Below are positions 44,721 through 56,014 of a stretch of 64,000 nucleotides of DNA, one piece after another. The stretch's first letter is position 1; the number at the start of each line of letters is the position of its first letter. The stretch lies in NCBI GenBank assembly GCA_037179335.1, contig JAKZHN010000029.1, forward strand, positions 372,001 through 436,000. Direction: 5' to 3'. Under the pieces are notes generated by a model. It saw nothing but the letters and a program-made list of their open reading frames with translations. It was not told the DNA's origin and did no database searches. This DNA comes from Cyclaneusma minus. Taxonomy: Eukaryota > Ascomycota > Leotiomycetes > Marthamycetales > Marthamycetaceae. The translations under genes were made by a program, and so were the position numbers.

Positions 44721-45844
44721 ATGACTACTGGTAACACTTCAGCTGACCCGCTCACTCTCTAACAATGTGCTGACAATTCTATCTACAGCCCACAGACCTA
44801 CTTTCGACCCGGTAAGCTCATCCGCGCCGCATCGTTGATTGCCTAAACCATCTGACGCCCTGTAGGCCAGGGGGAAGGAAGCCCAGAGAGGACCTGCCTA
44901 CCATCAACGATTACTTCCGGCATACACGCATCTGAAAACTCGGCAACCGGGACAGGGTGGAGATGCAGACCCCGAAGTCCGTGACCTCCGAGCAGAGCTT
45001 CTAGCAGCTGAAGCAGCGCATTTCGCAAAGAAGAACGGCGGCAGTAGCAAGAGCATCGGAGACACAGCAAGCTCAGCAGTACCTTCGAAGAGACTGATCG
45101 AAGATGGACCCGCTGGAGAAGAGGAGGAAGACTTAGAGGCAAAGCGGCGGCGCGTTTTAGAAGAGACGAGGGATATCGATGCCGACTCGGATGGCAACAG
45201 TGAGGACGACAGCAGCGGAGACGACAGGTTGGTGGATGCAATACTTACGGATGGATGAGAAGCTAAAGATGCCCAGTGACGATGAAGACGAGACGGCAGA
45301 ACTGCAACGAGAGCTGGAAAAGATCAAGCGGGAGAGGGCCGAGAAGCGGGAGCAGGAGGTATGAAATCAACAAAAAACAAGCTATTGCGGTCGTGGCCTC
45401 GTATCCAGCTGACCCAGGCACAATACAGGAACGGGAGAAGGCTGCAGCCGAAGCAGAAGCCAAAGAAAAAGACATCGCTCTAGGAAACCCGCTCTTGAAC
45501 GCCAAGTCCGACTTTAATGTCAAGCGAAGGTGCGTGGTTACATGCAAAGTTGTGGCAGCAACACTTGAAACAGGACGACCATGCTGACCAAAGGCCGCAC
45601 ACAGATGGGATGACGACGTTGTATTCAAAAACCAAGCTCGCGGAACCGAGGACAAGCGGAAGAAGGAATTTGTCAATGTGAGTTCATGTTTACCCGATGT
45701 CACGGACCAAAGTATTTCTAACGAGACATCTTCCCAGGACCTGCTTCGGTCAGATTTCCACAAGCGCTTTATGAGGTATGTATATGGAAAGTCCCCTGCG
45801 CGAGTTATAGCTAACGGATGCGTGGTAGCAAATACGTGAGATGA
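44721..45844 (+). CDS. cwc15: Spliceosome-associated protein Cwc15 (Cwf15)
   Basis: Eight exons (44721..44730, 44789..44811, 44866..45227, 45277..45358, 45429..45529, 45605..45677, 45738..45775, 45829..45844) join to 234 residues. The first exon is 10 bp (MTT plus one base) and the last 16 bp. The joined protein starts MTTAHRPTFDPARGKE, contains YHQRLLPAYTHLKTRQPGQGG, an acidic Ser/Asp region, a charged coiled coil (ELQRELEKIKRERAEKREQE), DIALGNPLLN and the strictly conserved C terminus RRWDDDVVFKNQARG...FVNDLLRSDFHKRFMSKYVR. Cwc15 is part of the Prp19-associated active spliceosome. Seven introns in 1.1 kb is dense compared with the rest of the window. Confidence 0.93.
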
Positions 45845-46887
45845 CGGAGTGGGATGATGGTAACCCCGGTTCAAGGTGGCATGGCACGGTAGCTCCTCTA
45901 TACTACTAGTGGCTGTTACCGAGCTCTATTCACAGAGCGCGGGGGTGGGATGTGCTTCCATCTCTATGGTTCGATCCGCTCAGATGCTTTTCGCGGAGCA
46001 GGAAGCGAGTTCCTGGCGCAATGCGGCCCCCAAGCAAAGAAAAGGCTCGTGCGTCATTTCACAGCCGCCGAAGCAGGCACACAAGTGCTGACCAAGGCAA
46101 TGACATCCCAATCGTCTTATTCTTTGCGAACCCCTACCTGAGTGACGCGGTGCGAGCTACTTCTCTCCCTCCCTTGCTGCTTGGACGAATGCTGTTCACT
46201 GAACATTGAAGTGACCGACCAGCCAGCGCCCCGCATCTCGACACATGGCCTGCGCCGAAACATAGCTGCCCGCCTCCAATTACCCCCGGGGAAGGAAGGA
46301 GCCCATCGATGATGATCTGTCTTCTTTCGTACCAGATCGACGCCGCCATGAGCAGCAGCTAGCATTGAGCCTGATTGGTCGCCAGCTTCAGCCACACCTG
46401 CCAACCGCATACACAGCCCGGTCTGCCCTGGATGACGCTGATTCTAGATCTTGTATTCCAGCTGCGTGCAACGGCTCGCTCGCTGCATGATGCAATTCGC
46501 TAGGAAATCAGGGTCAAGTTCGTATCCCGTGCTCGGTAGCTCATGCTGGAGCTGTCCTGCGGCCAAGGAAGCTGTTGCTGCTGGTCCTACCTTGGCCAAG
46601 GCTCGAGCTCCGCAACGCCATCATACTCTTTGTCCTGGTGAAACGTGCTGCCCGATCGAGCAAGGGAACAAGGGGAAGGTGCAAGGTAGGTGCGACCTTC
46701 AGCCTGTTCCTTGGCTACGTGACTGAACTGCTTCGAATGCTTGCCCGCTACAGGTAGTATATAAGGCTCTCATCCGGCCCATACTCTCCCTCTTTTCCTG
46801 TTTCATATTCCCCTTGACTTACAATCTCAACAACTCAATCCTCTTCTAAACTACCACTCAACACTCCTCTTTCAGACTTCTATCATC
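45845..46887. other. Intergenic region
   Basis: cwc15 3' flank and the promoter of the DDSYG-repeat gene. No supported ORF outside the core promoter elements listed separately. Confidence 0.45.
46671..46765 (+). promoter_or_regulatory. Core promoter with stress-type element and TATA box
   Basis: AGGGG (a yeast STRE core) lies at 46671-46675 and TATATAAG at 46758-46765, 123 bp before the start codon, followed by a long C/T-rich initiator-like tract. This is the clearest TATA promoter in the window and fits an inducible gene. Element function is inferred from yeast. Confidence 0.5.
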
Positions 46888-48057
46888 ATGTCCAACTACG
46901 GCAGCGGAGTGAGTGACCTGCCCGGCTGGCTGTCTGCCATTGACTTCTCTTTACTGACTCCTTCCAAAGAACACCGGCGACAGCTACGGAGATGACAGCT
47001 ACGGCGTAAGTTTCGTCTTTTTTGCGTCTCTCATTTATCGTCTTAGCAGTCCTCATATTATGTGCAGCCACTCTGACCAGACATAGTCCGGAAACCAGGG
47101 CATGGGACGTGGCTCAGGCGGCATGGGTGGAGATGACACTTACGGTGTATGTTCTTGCCAATTCGCTGAGCACTCGCCAGGAATCTAACATTTCACCTCT
47201 AGTCCAGCAACACTGGAATGAGCGGCGGACGCACGCAGGGCGGCATGGGCGACGATGACAGCTACGGAGTACGTTCTTTTGACCGGGCAGCACAAATCTA
47301 CCGGATACTAATGTTCTGTCTTTAGTCTGGCAACACCGGCATGAGCGGCGGACGCACCCAGGGTGGCATGGGCGGCGATGACAGTTACGGCGTAAGTTCT
47401 TCTGACCGGGCAGCACAAACATGCCGCATACTGATATTCTGTATTTAGTCTGGCAACACCGGCATGAGCGGTGGACGTACCCAGGGCGGCATGGGCGGCG
47501 ATGACAGCTACGGCGTAGGTTCTTCTGACCGGGCAGCACAGACCTACCGGATGCTGATATTCTGTCTTTAGTCTGGCAACACCGGCATGAGCGGTGGCGA
47601 TGACAGCTACGGAGTAAGTTCCAACCTGACCTGACACGAGTCATCGTCGAAGGATACTAACGTTGCCTAGTCTGGAGGTCGATCAGGACTCAGCGGCGGC
47701 AAGGACACCTACGGCTCCTCGGGCACCACGACCGGCGCTGGAGGCTACGGCTCGTCAACCACCGGAAATGACACTTACGGCTCGTCGACCACCGGAACCG
47801 ACAACTACGGCTCTTCCGGCAACGACAACTACGACTCTAGCGACAAGCACTCCAAGAAGAATGACTCGACCGCTGGCAAGTTGATGGAGAAAGCTGGCAG
47901 CATGTTCAAGAGCAGCAGCATGGAGCAGAAGGGAGCGCAGAAGCGTGCTGAGGCAGGCGCTAACGACGACAGCTACGGCAGTGGAAACACTGACAGCTAC
48001 GGCAGCGGAAACACTGATAGCTACGGCAGTGGACGAAACAACAACGACGACTACTAG
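46888..48057 (+). CDS. Gly/Ser/Asp-rich DDSYG-repeat protein (DDR48/stress-protein type) made of tandem exon-intron cassettes
   Basis: Eight exons (46888..46908, 46970..47005, 47087..47146, 47203..47268, 47326..47391, 47449..47514, 47572..47613, 47671..48057) join, always in phase 0, to 247 residues. Every exon up to the seventh ends in SG or (D)SYG/TYG, and exons 3-8 begin Ser-(Gly/Ser). Exons 4-6 are each 66 bp and encode nearly the same 22 residues (SGNTGMSGGRTQGGMGGDDSYG without exact identity); introns 4-6 are each 57 bp and nearly identical. The last exon has further TYGSS units, a Lys-containing helix (AGKLMEKAGSMFKSSSMEQKGAQKRAEAG) and a final DSYGSG triplet array. Composition resembles yeast Ddr48 and fungal glycine-rich stress proteins: hydrophilic, disordered, no signal peptide. 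A protective role in stress or desiccation is inferred only. Confidence 0.82.
47203..47571 (+). repeat. Tandem array of three 123-bp exon+intron units
   Basis: Units 47203-47325, 47326-47448 and 47449-47571 each hold a 66-bp exon and a 57-bp intron; a shortened exon of a fourth unit follows at 47572-47613. Introns share the core TCTGACCGGGCAGCACA and TGATATTCTGT(C/A)TTTAG. Confidence 0.92.
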
Positions 48058-48684
48058 ATTAGTTGTCTCCTGCTCCTCACTCAACTCACGATGTTTTCAT
48101 GATGGCGAAAGGGGAACGGGACGGGACGGGATGGCACGGCTTGCTCTTCAGCCTATTCCTCAATAGTTGCTTGTATTGCCTGTGATGAATGGATCATCAA
48201 TGACGCAAATCTCCAAGTTCTCGTTTCATGCATGTGTGAGGCGGCGACCCAGATCCTGTTCCAAGTAGTTGGAGCTGTGTTTCTAGAGGCTGCATAGGCT
48301 CAATGCATCTACATGTACCCCGCCTCTCCTTTAGCTGGCTGCGGGGTAACTCTAGACCCTGCGCCGTCGATCAGGACGGCGCCATCGATTCCGCAGGACG
48401 TCATCCCGCATGCAACCACGCGGAGCCTGCCTTCCGAATTCCGGCAGCCAGGATGGTCCCCCACCTGTTTGTCCAGTGCTACTCTAACTTCGATCGACTG
48501 ACTTTAAAAGGGAACGATATTCCGTGGGTAGGGCTCTCGATCGAGTTGGAAGAGTCCTCATTGGAATTTGAAGATGTCTCCAATCGTTGTACATTTCTAT
48601 AACAAGTAAACACCCTTCTGATTGCTATTAAAATTGCCCAGGCTTGGTGGTGACAAGCTTTGTGTGCTCAGTTGAGGCTAAGGG

Positions 48685-48830
48685 GGGTATTTCGATCACC
48701 AGAGATATTCAAATCATTAGGAATATTCAGAATTCCTAGTCACTCAGAATATTTCTAGCCACTCAAAATGTTCCTAGTTACTCGGAATATTCCTAATTGC
48801 TTAGAATATTGCTAGGAACTGGAAGTAGTG
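48685..48830 (+). repeat. 19-bp repeat array, forward
   Basis: About seven units such as GGAATATTCCTAATTGCTT and GAATATTTCTAGCCACTCA, all carrying the AATATTC core. Confidence 0.85.
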
Positions 48831-49007
48831 CGGAATACTCCCGAATCCAGTCATTCGGAAGGCCCAATGTGCATACTCGGCCGACCGAGTAGTGTATTCT
48901 AGCGTAGTTTTCTGGCCATACTATTCCCTTCGGTTGGCCATTCAGCATTGCAGCCGAACGCGAGGTAAATGATGTGGTTATATGGTGGTGAGGAGGCAGC
49001 TGACCGT

Positions 49008-49460
49008 CACGTGGTTGAGGCGGCCAGGGAGGTGACCAGGGTGCGTCGCTTAGCCAGTGGGGCTCCCACGGGCCACCCACAACGCCTCAACCACGAAATC
49101 TCTGCCATGCCAGCTTCTACAGTTTCAAGACAGAGTTCTATGTTAGCTGCGACTTCAGTTTTTCCTCTCTACCCACCCTATATAGCTTAGTTCTAGTCTA
49201 GTTCGCTCCCTATATAGTTCACAGCCGGTCAAGCCAGCTCCTGCCCTCACGTGCTCGTTCCTAGCCCTGCTAAACGTCACGTGAGCTCTTCTACACATCG
49301 TCATGTCATGTGAGAAGAGACCCCCGGTGGCTGGAGCTAGCTTCGCTAGCTGTGCCCTGCAATACACTGATCTTTGATCACCTTCTCGCTCTCTTTTCTC
49401 TTGCATGTGAGGAGCTAGACCATATATATCTGAGGCTATTTGCTTCATGTTATTTATTCA
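49008..49460. mobile_element. Possible solo LTR or other non-coding mobile element remnant
   Basis: A perfect 12-bp inverted repeat (GTGGTTGAGGCG at 49011-49022, complement at 49083-49094), three CACGTG boxes (49008, 49248, 49278), two CTATATAG boxes (about 49179 and 49210) and no coding capacity. This mix is common in LTR promoters of fungal Ty3/copia elements. I could not place LTR ends or a target-site duplication, so this is tentative. Confidence 0.3.
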
Positions 49461-50214
49461 GTGTCCAAAAGCAATTTGAAACTTGATTGGCTATTCGAAC
49501 CAAACCCAGAGGCAGAAAGCCCAACAAAGCATATAAAGCTGTATTAGAAATTTGAGTACTCGCTAGGACACACTACTCGACCACACGAGTACTGGGCGCA
49601 GGAAAACTGTTACCACAAGCCAGGCTACATATCAAGTGTCACTACGAGCGAGCTTAGGAGTCACACTGCACTAACAAGAACAACAAGGGGATCAGCGCGC
49701 TTGAGGTTACCCTTATTTTTACTAGAATCTAGACCTACATCATACTGCCCAGAAGCAACGGTCCACCAGACTTCGCAGAGACAGCAGAGGTGCATTCTCT
49801 CCACTCATTTGCCCGCCCGTATCCATGCTCTGTGCAAGACCTTGCCCAGCTAATGTCCCTTCTCATACTAACTGTGCAAATGCATTCTCGCCCCCGCCAT
49901 CATGAAAGCAAGTAGAAGCTGTAGAAACTAGAGCACGAAAAACTATGCCTGCCCTCAAAAACGCCAAATATTGGGTATCTTGCGCCATGTGAGAGTCCGT
50001 TTTGCTGCTGAACTCAAATGCAAATATGCGCAAATCCTTCCGCTCTTGACTCCTTTGGTCTCGTAAGACTGCACTCACTTCCGGACCAAACGCTGTGAAA
50101 ATGTTCCCATCTCTCTCCTTTTCATGCCTTGCTCAAGTCTATGTCGATGCCGCGTGCTCCTCAGCACGCGAAGGAAGTCGTCCTTTGGAGTGTCTTCGCC
50201 TCGTGTGGTTCCCA

Positions 50215-53200
50215 TCATTTCATTCCATGCTCGAAGATAATTTGGCCATCCTTCACTTCGTTCATCCCGTTCTCCATCTTCGCATCCTTCACTGCGGCAT
50301 TCGGAGCCGGGTAGGGAGGACTCATTCTGTTCTTATTGATCTTCTTCCGTGGACTCTTCCCCTCAGCCCGAGGACTCCTAACGACAGGACGACTGTTTAA
50401 TTCCGTGACATCCTCAGAAGACTCCAGATCCTTAGTGTAGTCTGGAACCAGGGCACTGGCTTTAGAGGCAGTGGGAATCCCGGCCTGCGAAGCGGACTTG
50501 ACAACAGGAGGCGCGGTGGAGAGCTGATACTCTGCGTCCGAACTCGACTCAATATATGCGGGAACCTTGATGAAAGGAGGGCCCGGCAACTTCTCTGTGT
50601 CGTCACTGCTCAGCTCCACGATTTCAGACCCACTGCGTTGCTTCTTTCGCGCTGATTCGCCAGATACAATGACTTCGTCGTCGTCCATATCTGCTGACCC
50701 CCGCTTTAAAGAGCGAGGGCTCGCGGACACTTCACGCTCTAGTGGGACCCGACCCTTTGGTCGGAGGCCCCGATCCGCGTCGTCCGCTTCATCATCCGCT
50801 TCGGTTCCATCATCTATAATTGACGGTTGCTCGAAAGTCCCCGAAGTCCTCGAAGTCTCTTCCCGTCCCGTGCTCCTTGGAGGCTCAACCCGTGTATGCA
50901 TCTCTTCCTTCACAGCATTCGCCTTCTTGAGAGGGGACATTATCTTCTTTGGGGACATGGGCTGCTTCGGAGGAGATAGCGTCTGGCTCGGTAAAGACAA
51001 TGTCTTCTCTAGAAATGGCATCTTCTTCTGAGGGGACGACGGGTTCCTCGGCGACGGCACCGTCTTCTTCTGCGGTGATAACGGTATCTTTGTTGAAGAA
51101 TCAATCATCTCATTGGGGCTCTCTCCTTCAAGTCGAGCTTTCTTGGTCGGACTTTGGGATGAGTGCTTCTCTAATTTTGTATCACCTAACATCTCCGACG
51201 CGGATCGCTTGGACCCTCTTGATGTATCGGAATCGGAGCCATGGTCATCGAACGTCCTGGCCGCATCGAAGCCCCCAGGACTGTCGACGATTGGAATTGG
51301 ATCGTCCTCAGAGCCTGAGACTTGAGTGGAGGGAAAAGGAGTGGATGGACGGTGAGCAATCTTCTCATGAGCCGATGTAGTGAGGCCAGGATCCATACAC
51401 TGGTCGCCATTGAGTCGGCTTCCCGGGCTGCCAGGAAGGCTTGCCGCTTGTGAGTCTTGAGCTGGTGGCAACAGATGCTCGTCTCTTTCAATCAAGGCGG
51501 GGAGTCCTTCGGCATCCTTAGATTGACGATCCTTGGCATCTGTGATTTCTCCTTGACCCGCAACTTTGGGTGTACCAAGGGTAGCAGAGGATTGATCTGA
51601 ATCCTTCCGACAGCCAGCATCAGTCGACTTTGCAGCGTCTGACTTGGTCTGCTTCGTGGGACGATCCTTCTTGTTCCCTGAGGCCTGTTCGCTGTGAAGT
51701 TTGAAGATCAAGTCTCGAGTCTTCGCCCGCATTTTTTTGAACTCCGCCTCGTCCCAATAAGACTCATCTGCCATCTTCTCCTGCATGAGATCATCGATGA
51801 ACTTATCCGGGTCTTCGACAAAGCGTTCAATATAAGCGAGCAGATAGATACCACAGTCTGAATAGTTGTCTTGCCGAGGTATGTTTCTGGCATGATGGCC
51901 GAAACTCCTCGGAGGGTTTATATCCTTCCCGTGTTTGTCTTTCGCCTCTTGCATCAGGAAGTCTTTAAGGTTACGGTTGGTCGGCGAATGGGAGATGGAA
52001 AGAGAGTCCAGGATAATGATCCTGGGCTGTGGCGTTTGTTTCTTCGGTGTCTTCTTGGGAGTTTGTGAAGCTGAAGCCGAAGGGCCATTCAGTGCTTCGC
52101 GGGGTTCGCCTTGCAAAGTCTTCTCGGAGGTGCTTATATCATCATCGATGGTGATAATGCCCGCGCTGCCTTCGACATTGACCGCCGCGTCCTTGTTTTC
52201 TTCCGAGTCGAGAAGCATTGGCGCATTGCAGATAATAGCCACATACCAATGGCTCTTCTCGTTGACTGGAACAACGATGTAATCCCGAGAGAACAGATCC
52301 ATTTTTTTTGTCCATCTCTTGACTGCATCGTAGTTGATTCCTCTGGCGTTCTGTGTGAGCTTTTCGTAGAAGTAGCTATTCATGAAAACGACTCGTTTGG
52401 CAAGCTCGGGGTTCCGCGATTCGAGCTGGTGCTCCAGATATCTGAAGTAAAACCACAAGATGGAATCGTTCAGAAACTCGCCCTCGTCAAGCTTGGAGAT
52501 GTCGGTTGCTGCGACAGTGGCACTGCGCTTACCACCTTTGGGGAAGATCAGGGGCGCATCTCGCCAGGACTTTTTCCAATCCGTATTCAGCTCAGACCAC
52601 TTCTCTGGGGTCACTGGCCTGGGTGACTCTCTGACCTGGGGCTCGAAGCCATAATAGCCCTGCCTGACCTGTGTACGAGTCATGGCCCGAGTGCTTCGTG
52701 ACTGAATGGATTGCGGCACACGTGAATCAGCCTCGGAGACTCGGCTACCCTCGTCTGGGCGAGCTTGTGTGAGATGGGCTAGGTTTTTCCGCAGGGCTTC
52801 GCGCAGACCGTCCTTTGGGTCGTCCTGTAGGAGGTCCCGTATTCTGGCGGAGCCTCGGATTTTGTATTCGAACTGCTGGCCGTTTTGTTGGCCTGGATAT
52901 TGAATACGCTCCGCACGAGTTTTCAAGAATGACAACATTTTCGACGTGTCCGAATCCTCCGATTGGTCTTTTCCTTGCCTTACTCTTTGCGTTTCTTGCA
53001 CGATTCGTTGGAACGTACTGATTATTCTGTCCGGCGTCTCTATCGTAAATGTAATATTCGGCATGTAGAACTTGACGAACTGGAGGAAGGGCTGGATACA
53101 TCCTTCGCCGAATGCGACGCAATTCGTATTGGAGCTCTGCTTGTGCTTCGCCTCCCTGTTCCGATAAAGGACAGCCATATTCATCTGTGTATTATAGACC

Positions 53201-54817
53201 ACTTTGAAGAGTTTGAGGGGGTCGACAACAAGTTCTGGATATTCTTCCGCTACGTCTTCACCACCATGGTTTGTGGCACCCGTCAATGGATGAAGACGTC
53301 CATTGATCAGACCGAGAGCCCAACTGTCTTTCGTTGCTTGCTCTACATCCAGAATGAAATCTGTCCCACTAAACATGTATTTCAGATAGAATGGTGGCTT
53401 GCTGAGAGTAATGTATTTGACTTCAGTCTGCTCCTCGCGGGCTTGGAAACTAGATGGCTCAAGATGTGCCCGATCACCGTCGTTATTGCGAGTCCGACGT
53501 TGGCGGCCGCTGGCATGGTTAGCCGTACCACTAGCAGTTGGATTGGGCTGAACCATGTATTTCGGGTCGTTGGTCGTAAGAAGGTCCACACTATCGAGCG
53601 AATCTCGAGATTGTTGCCCAGCTTCCTTCGTTTTTGAAAAAGACCAGTATCCCGATTTTTCGTAAGATCCTGTTTGGGCGTAAGAAGTGCCTGGGTTGCT
53701 ATGTCTCGGGGGTCCGCGAAATGAATTGCCCTGATATCCCGTCTTAGAATTATCCTTCCAACCCGCCGGGGACGAGTCAACCTCTTCGATTTCGTCGTCA
53801 AGGATGATCGAGTTTGTCGCATTGCTAATTGACAAATTGAAAGGCTTTTGGCGTTTAGGTTCCTTCTGAAATGATGGCGTCTGCGACTTCGCCCCGCTAT
53901 GCCTCAACCTTCGTGTCTCGGCCCCCACTCTTTGCTTTGCAGACATTAGGGCCTCGGTTCCTCGAAATTCGCCAACGGAAATAGTGGTGATCTTCTTACT
54001 CGGAGCGCCCCACGAGGAGTCCATAGTATGAGCGGAGGGCGAACGGTCGACAACGGGATGCGAGTGGGTGTGAGGATAGACTTTGTCGGAGCCTGAGGAG
54101 TCGGACGGCTTTTGCGTCTTCTGGTAGTTGGCGCGGAACTCGCTGCCCTTAATGGGAATCTCTACCCTCGGTGTGCGGCCGGCGAAAATAGAGGATTGAT
54201 CAGGAAGACCGAGGAGCTTGTCCCTCGGCTTGAAGGCGTAGTTCGCTCCGGGCTTGGGGGGCGGCTGCTTGGTGGTCAGAAGAATTCAGCATCACCGTCG
54301 GCTAGGCAGGAATTTACCATGGTGGTTGCGAGAGTTCGCTGCACGGCATCAGGATTCTCCTGGCCGGGAAGAGGTGGAAGGCTGTAAACGGTTAGCCGCT
54401 CCGCGTGGCAGGCGCAGGAGAGCGAATGAGGCCTGCTTACTTGGGGATTTGAGGAGCAGTCCATGAGCTGTGGCAGGACGTGCTTGGTGGAAAATGGACC
54501 TGCGCGAGCAACAAAGAGAAGTCAGTCGTGTCGCTCTTTTGTCTTTTAGGCGAGGCGCGACGGAGTCCAGCCTTGCGGAGCAGGGGTGTGAGCCTTGGTG
54601 GGGGGTACCATCACGTGGGCGATGACCGTGCACAGGACCAACATCGTGGCAGAAATTGAACTTCAACTTCAACTGAGACCAACTCACCATCCATGGGTAG
54701 CCCAAATCGCCGGCCGCGCTGCCACGAAAGCTTGGTGAAGTTGGTGAAGGTGCCCGGCAAATGCTGGGTCGTGGCACTGCCATCGTGAACTCGCCCATGG
54801 CGTCGCTGGGGCTGCAT
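50215..54817 (-). CDS. ulp2: Ulp2-type SUMO-specific cysteine protease (C48 family)
   Basis: Exon 4 (54267..50215) carries most of the protein; exons 54817..54688, 54499..54441 and 54359..54318 are my best 5' model (1427 residues in all), supported by a CTAAC branch and strong pyrimidine tract before ENPDAVQRTLATTM but uncertain at the extreme N terminus. The N-terminal half is basic and disordered with a PH-like segment (VKYITLSKPPFYLKYMFSGTDFIL). The peptidase has the full triad: His in EKSHWYVAII (about 750), Asp in IIILDSLS (about 831), Gln in PRQDNYSDCG and Cys about 882. About 65 disordered residues separate His from Asp. The long acidic tail carries SUMO-interaction-like motifs (VIVSG, EIVELSSDD, PIPIVDSP). 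Ulp2 removes poly-SUMO chains in the nucleus. Confidence 0.85.
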
Positions 54818-56014
54818 TGGGGTGGCGCCGGCGTCAACGGGCGTCGCGAGTACCTTCGCCTCCAAGGAGGTGAGTTCGTGTACGACATCGTGCTTGCAGA
54901 GCCTGTGATTTGCTTGATGTGGTAGCACTGGTTGTTGGATTCTTGCAGAAAGTCGCTGCTGGCGATGGTGTCGTGGGTGGAAGAGGGATTGAGGGAGTTG
55001 GCGCGAAGGAAGCTCGGCTGGCAAGGCACGCGTGTGGGTGGAATACCACGACGACAGCCTTTACTTGCGGTGATGAGAAGGCGGCTGCGCCGATATCCTG
55101 TTACTAGAAGACTCACGATGATTTCCTTGGACTCCGCGTCCACGGGGAGACGCTTAAAGTGCTACTGCCGCTTGGAGCTCGCTCTCGCCTCAACGGACTT
55201 GGCTCTCGTATTGCTGTCAAAACCACGTACGTCAAGTCAGGGACGAAGGCAAACCTGATATCTGCTTGTACAGCATCGTCAATGGCATACAGTGGCAAGA
55301 GAAAGAGTCTTTGTACGGCCTAGACAGCCGTAACTCGGTTGGGACCAACTGACTACTTCGTACGAGTCCGATTAGTTCGACTGTTTGTGGCTGTCTAGAC
55401 TGTTGCCAATAACTGGGGATATTCATAAAACCTTGGGGTCAAGGGATGTTTCTAGACGTAGGTAGATACCAAGTCGTACACAGACTGTTTTCGTCCCGCT
55501 CTAACTCTTCCAGAGACCAGTCTAACTTCGACAGCTGGGCTGCTCCTGAGGTTACTACCATCTCGAATTGCTGACTTCCAAGCTGTGTTCCATTAGACCC
55601 TTCCCAAGTCAAGAAGGCTCCCTCAATCCAAGGTCCAAGTGTAGCCGTTGACACAACACCCCCATCTGTTGACTATGCGGACCATCGAGACGCTATCGTT
55701 ATTACTTCATGTCTAGTAGTAGTCTTTAGCGGGCAAGTCAAGTTTTCATACATACAACTTGAGAAGAGAACCTCTTAGCATATGGGTATCATTTGCTAGC
55801 TATATGGTATGGGGACTGTCTGTATCTCCCCGAACATAGACTTGCTTGATTAGATCCCGAGGCCCAAACTCCTATCTCTGGAAAGCCTTCCCGTGCTGAG
55901 CGAAGCTGTAAGTACGGACACCGACGCTGCGCCTGGACCTCTAAAAGCATCATATAAGCTTGCTAGCATTTTGGCAACGCCTCCGATCCAAACCCACGAT
56001 GCCTGCCACCTTCA
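54818..56014. other. Intergenic region
   Basis: Ulp2 promoter and the 3' flank of the cis-prenyltransferase gene. Single repeat-like unit (AACTGGGGATATTCATAA near 55410). No supported ORF. Confidence 0.4.

Larger units (their letters stand above)
48058..50214. other. Long intergenic region with repeat array and LTR-like sequence
   Basis: 2.2 kb with no supported gene. Contains a 19-bp array (48685-48830) and an LTR-like segment (about 49008-49460). The right part, 49460-50214, shows nothing I recognise. Confidence 0.5.

Noticed and set aside
47114..47644. 176-codon antisense frame with a repeated Cys/Arg-rich pattern
   Set aside because: It is open only because the 123-bp exon-intron unit is divisible by three, so one open frame repeats. 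Its product has no natural composition and it crosses spliced introns of the sense gene.
47755..48084. Antisense frame rich in Val/Ala/Ser
   Set aside because: Shadow of the GAC/AGC-rich DDSYG coding strand.
54276..54464. Unspliced reading of the Ulp2 5' region
   Set aside because: An open frame runs through, but a CTAAC branch and long pyrimidine tract before GAGAATCCTGATGCC favour a spliced intron; the model stays tentative at the N terminus.
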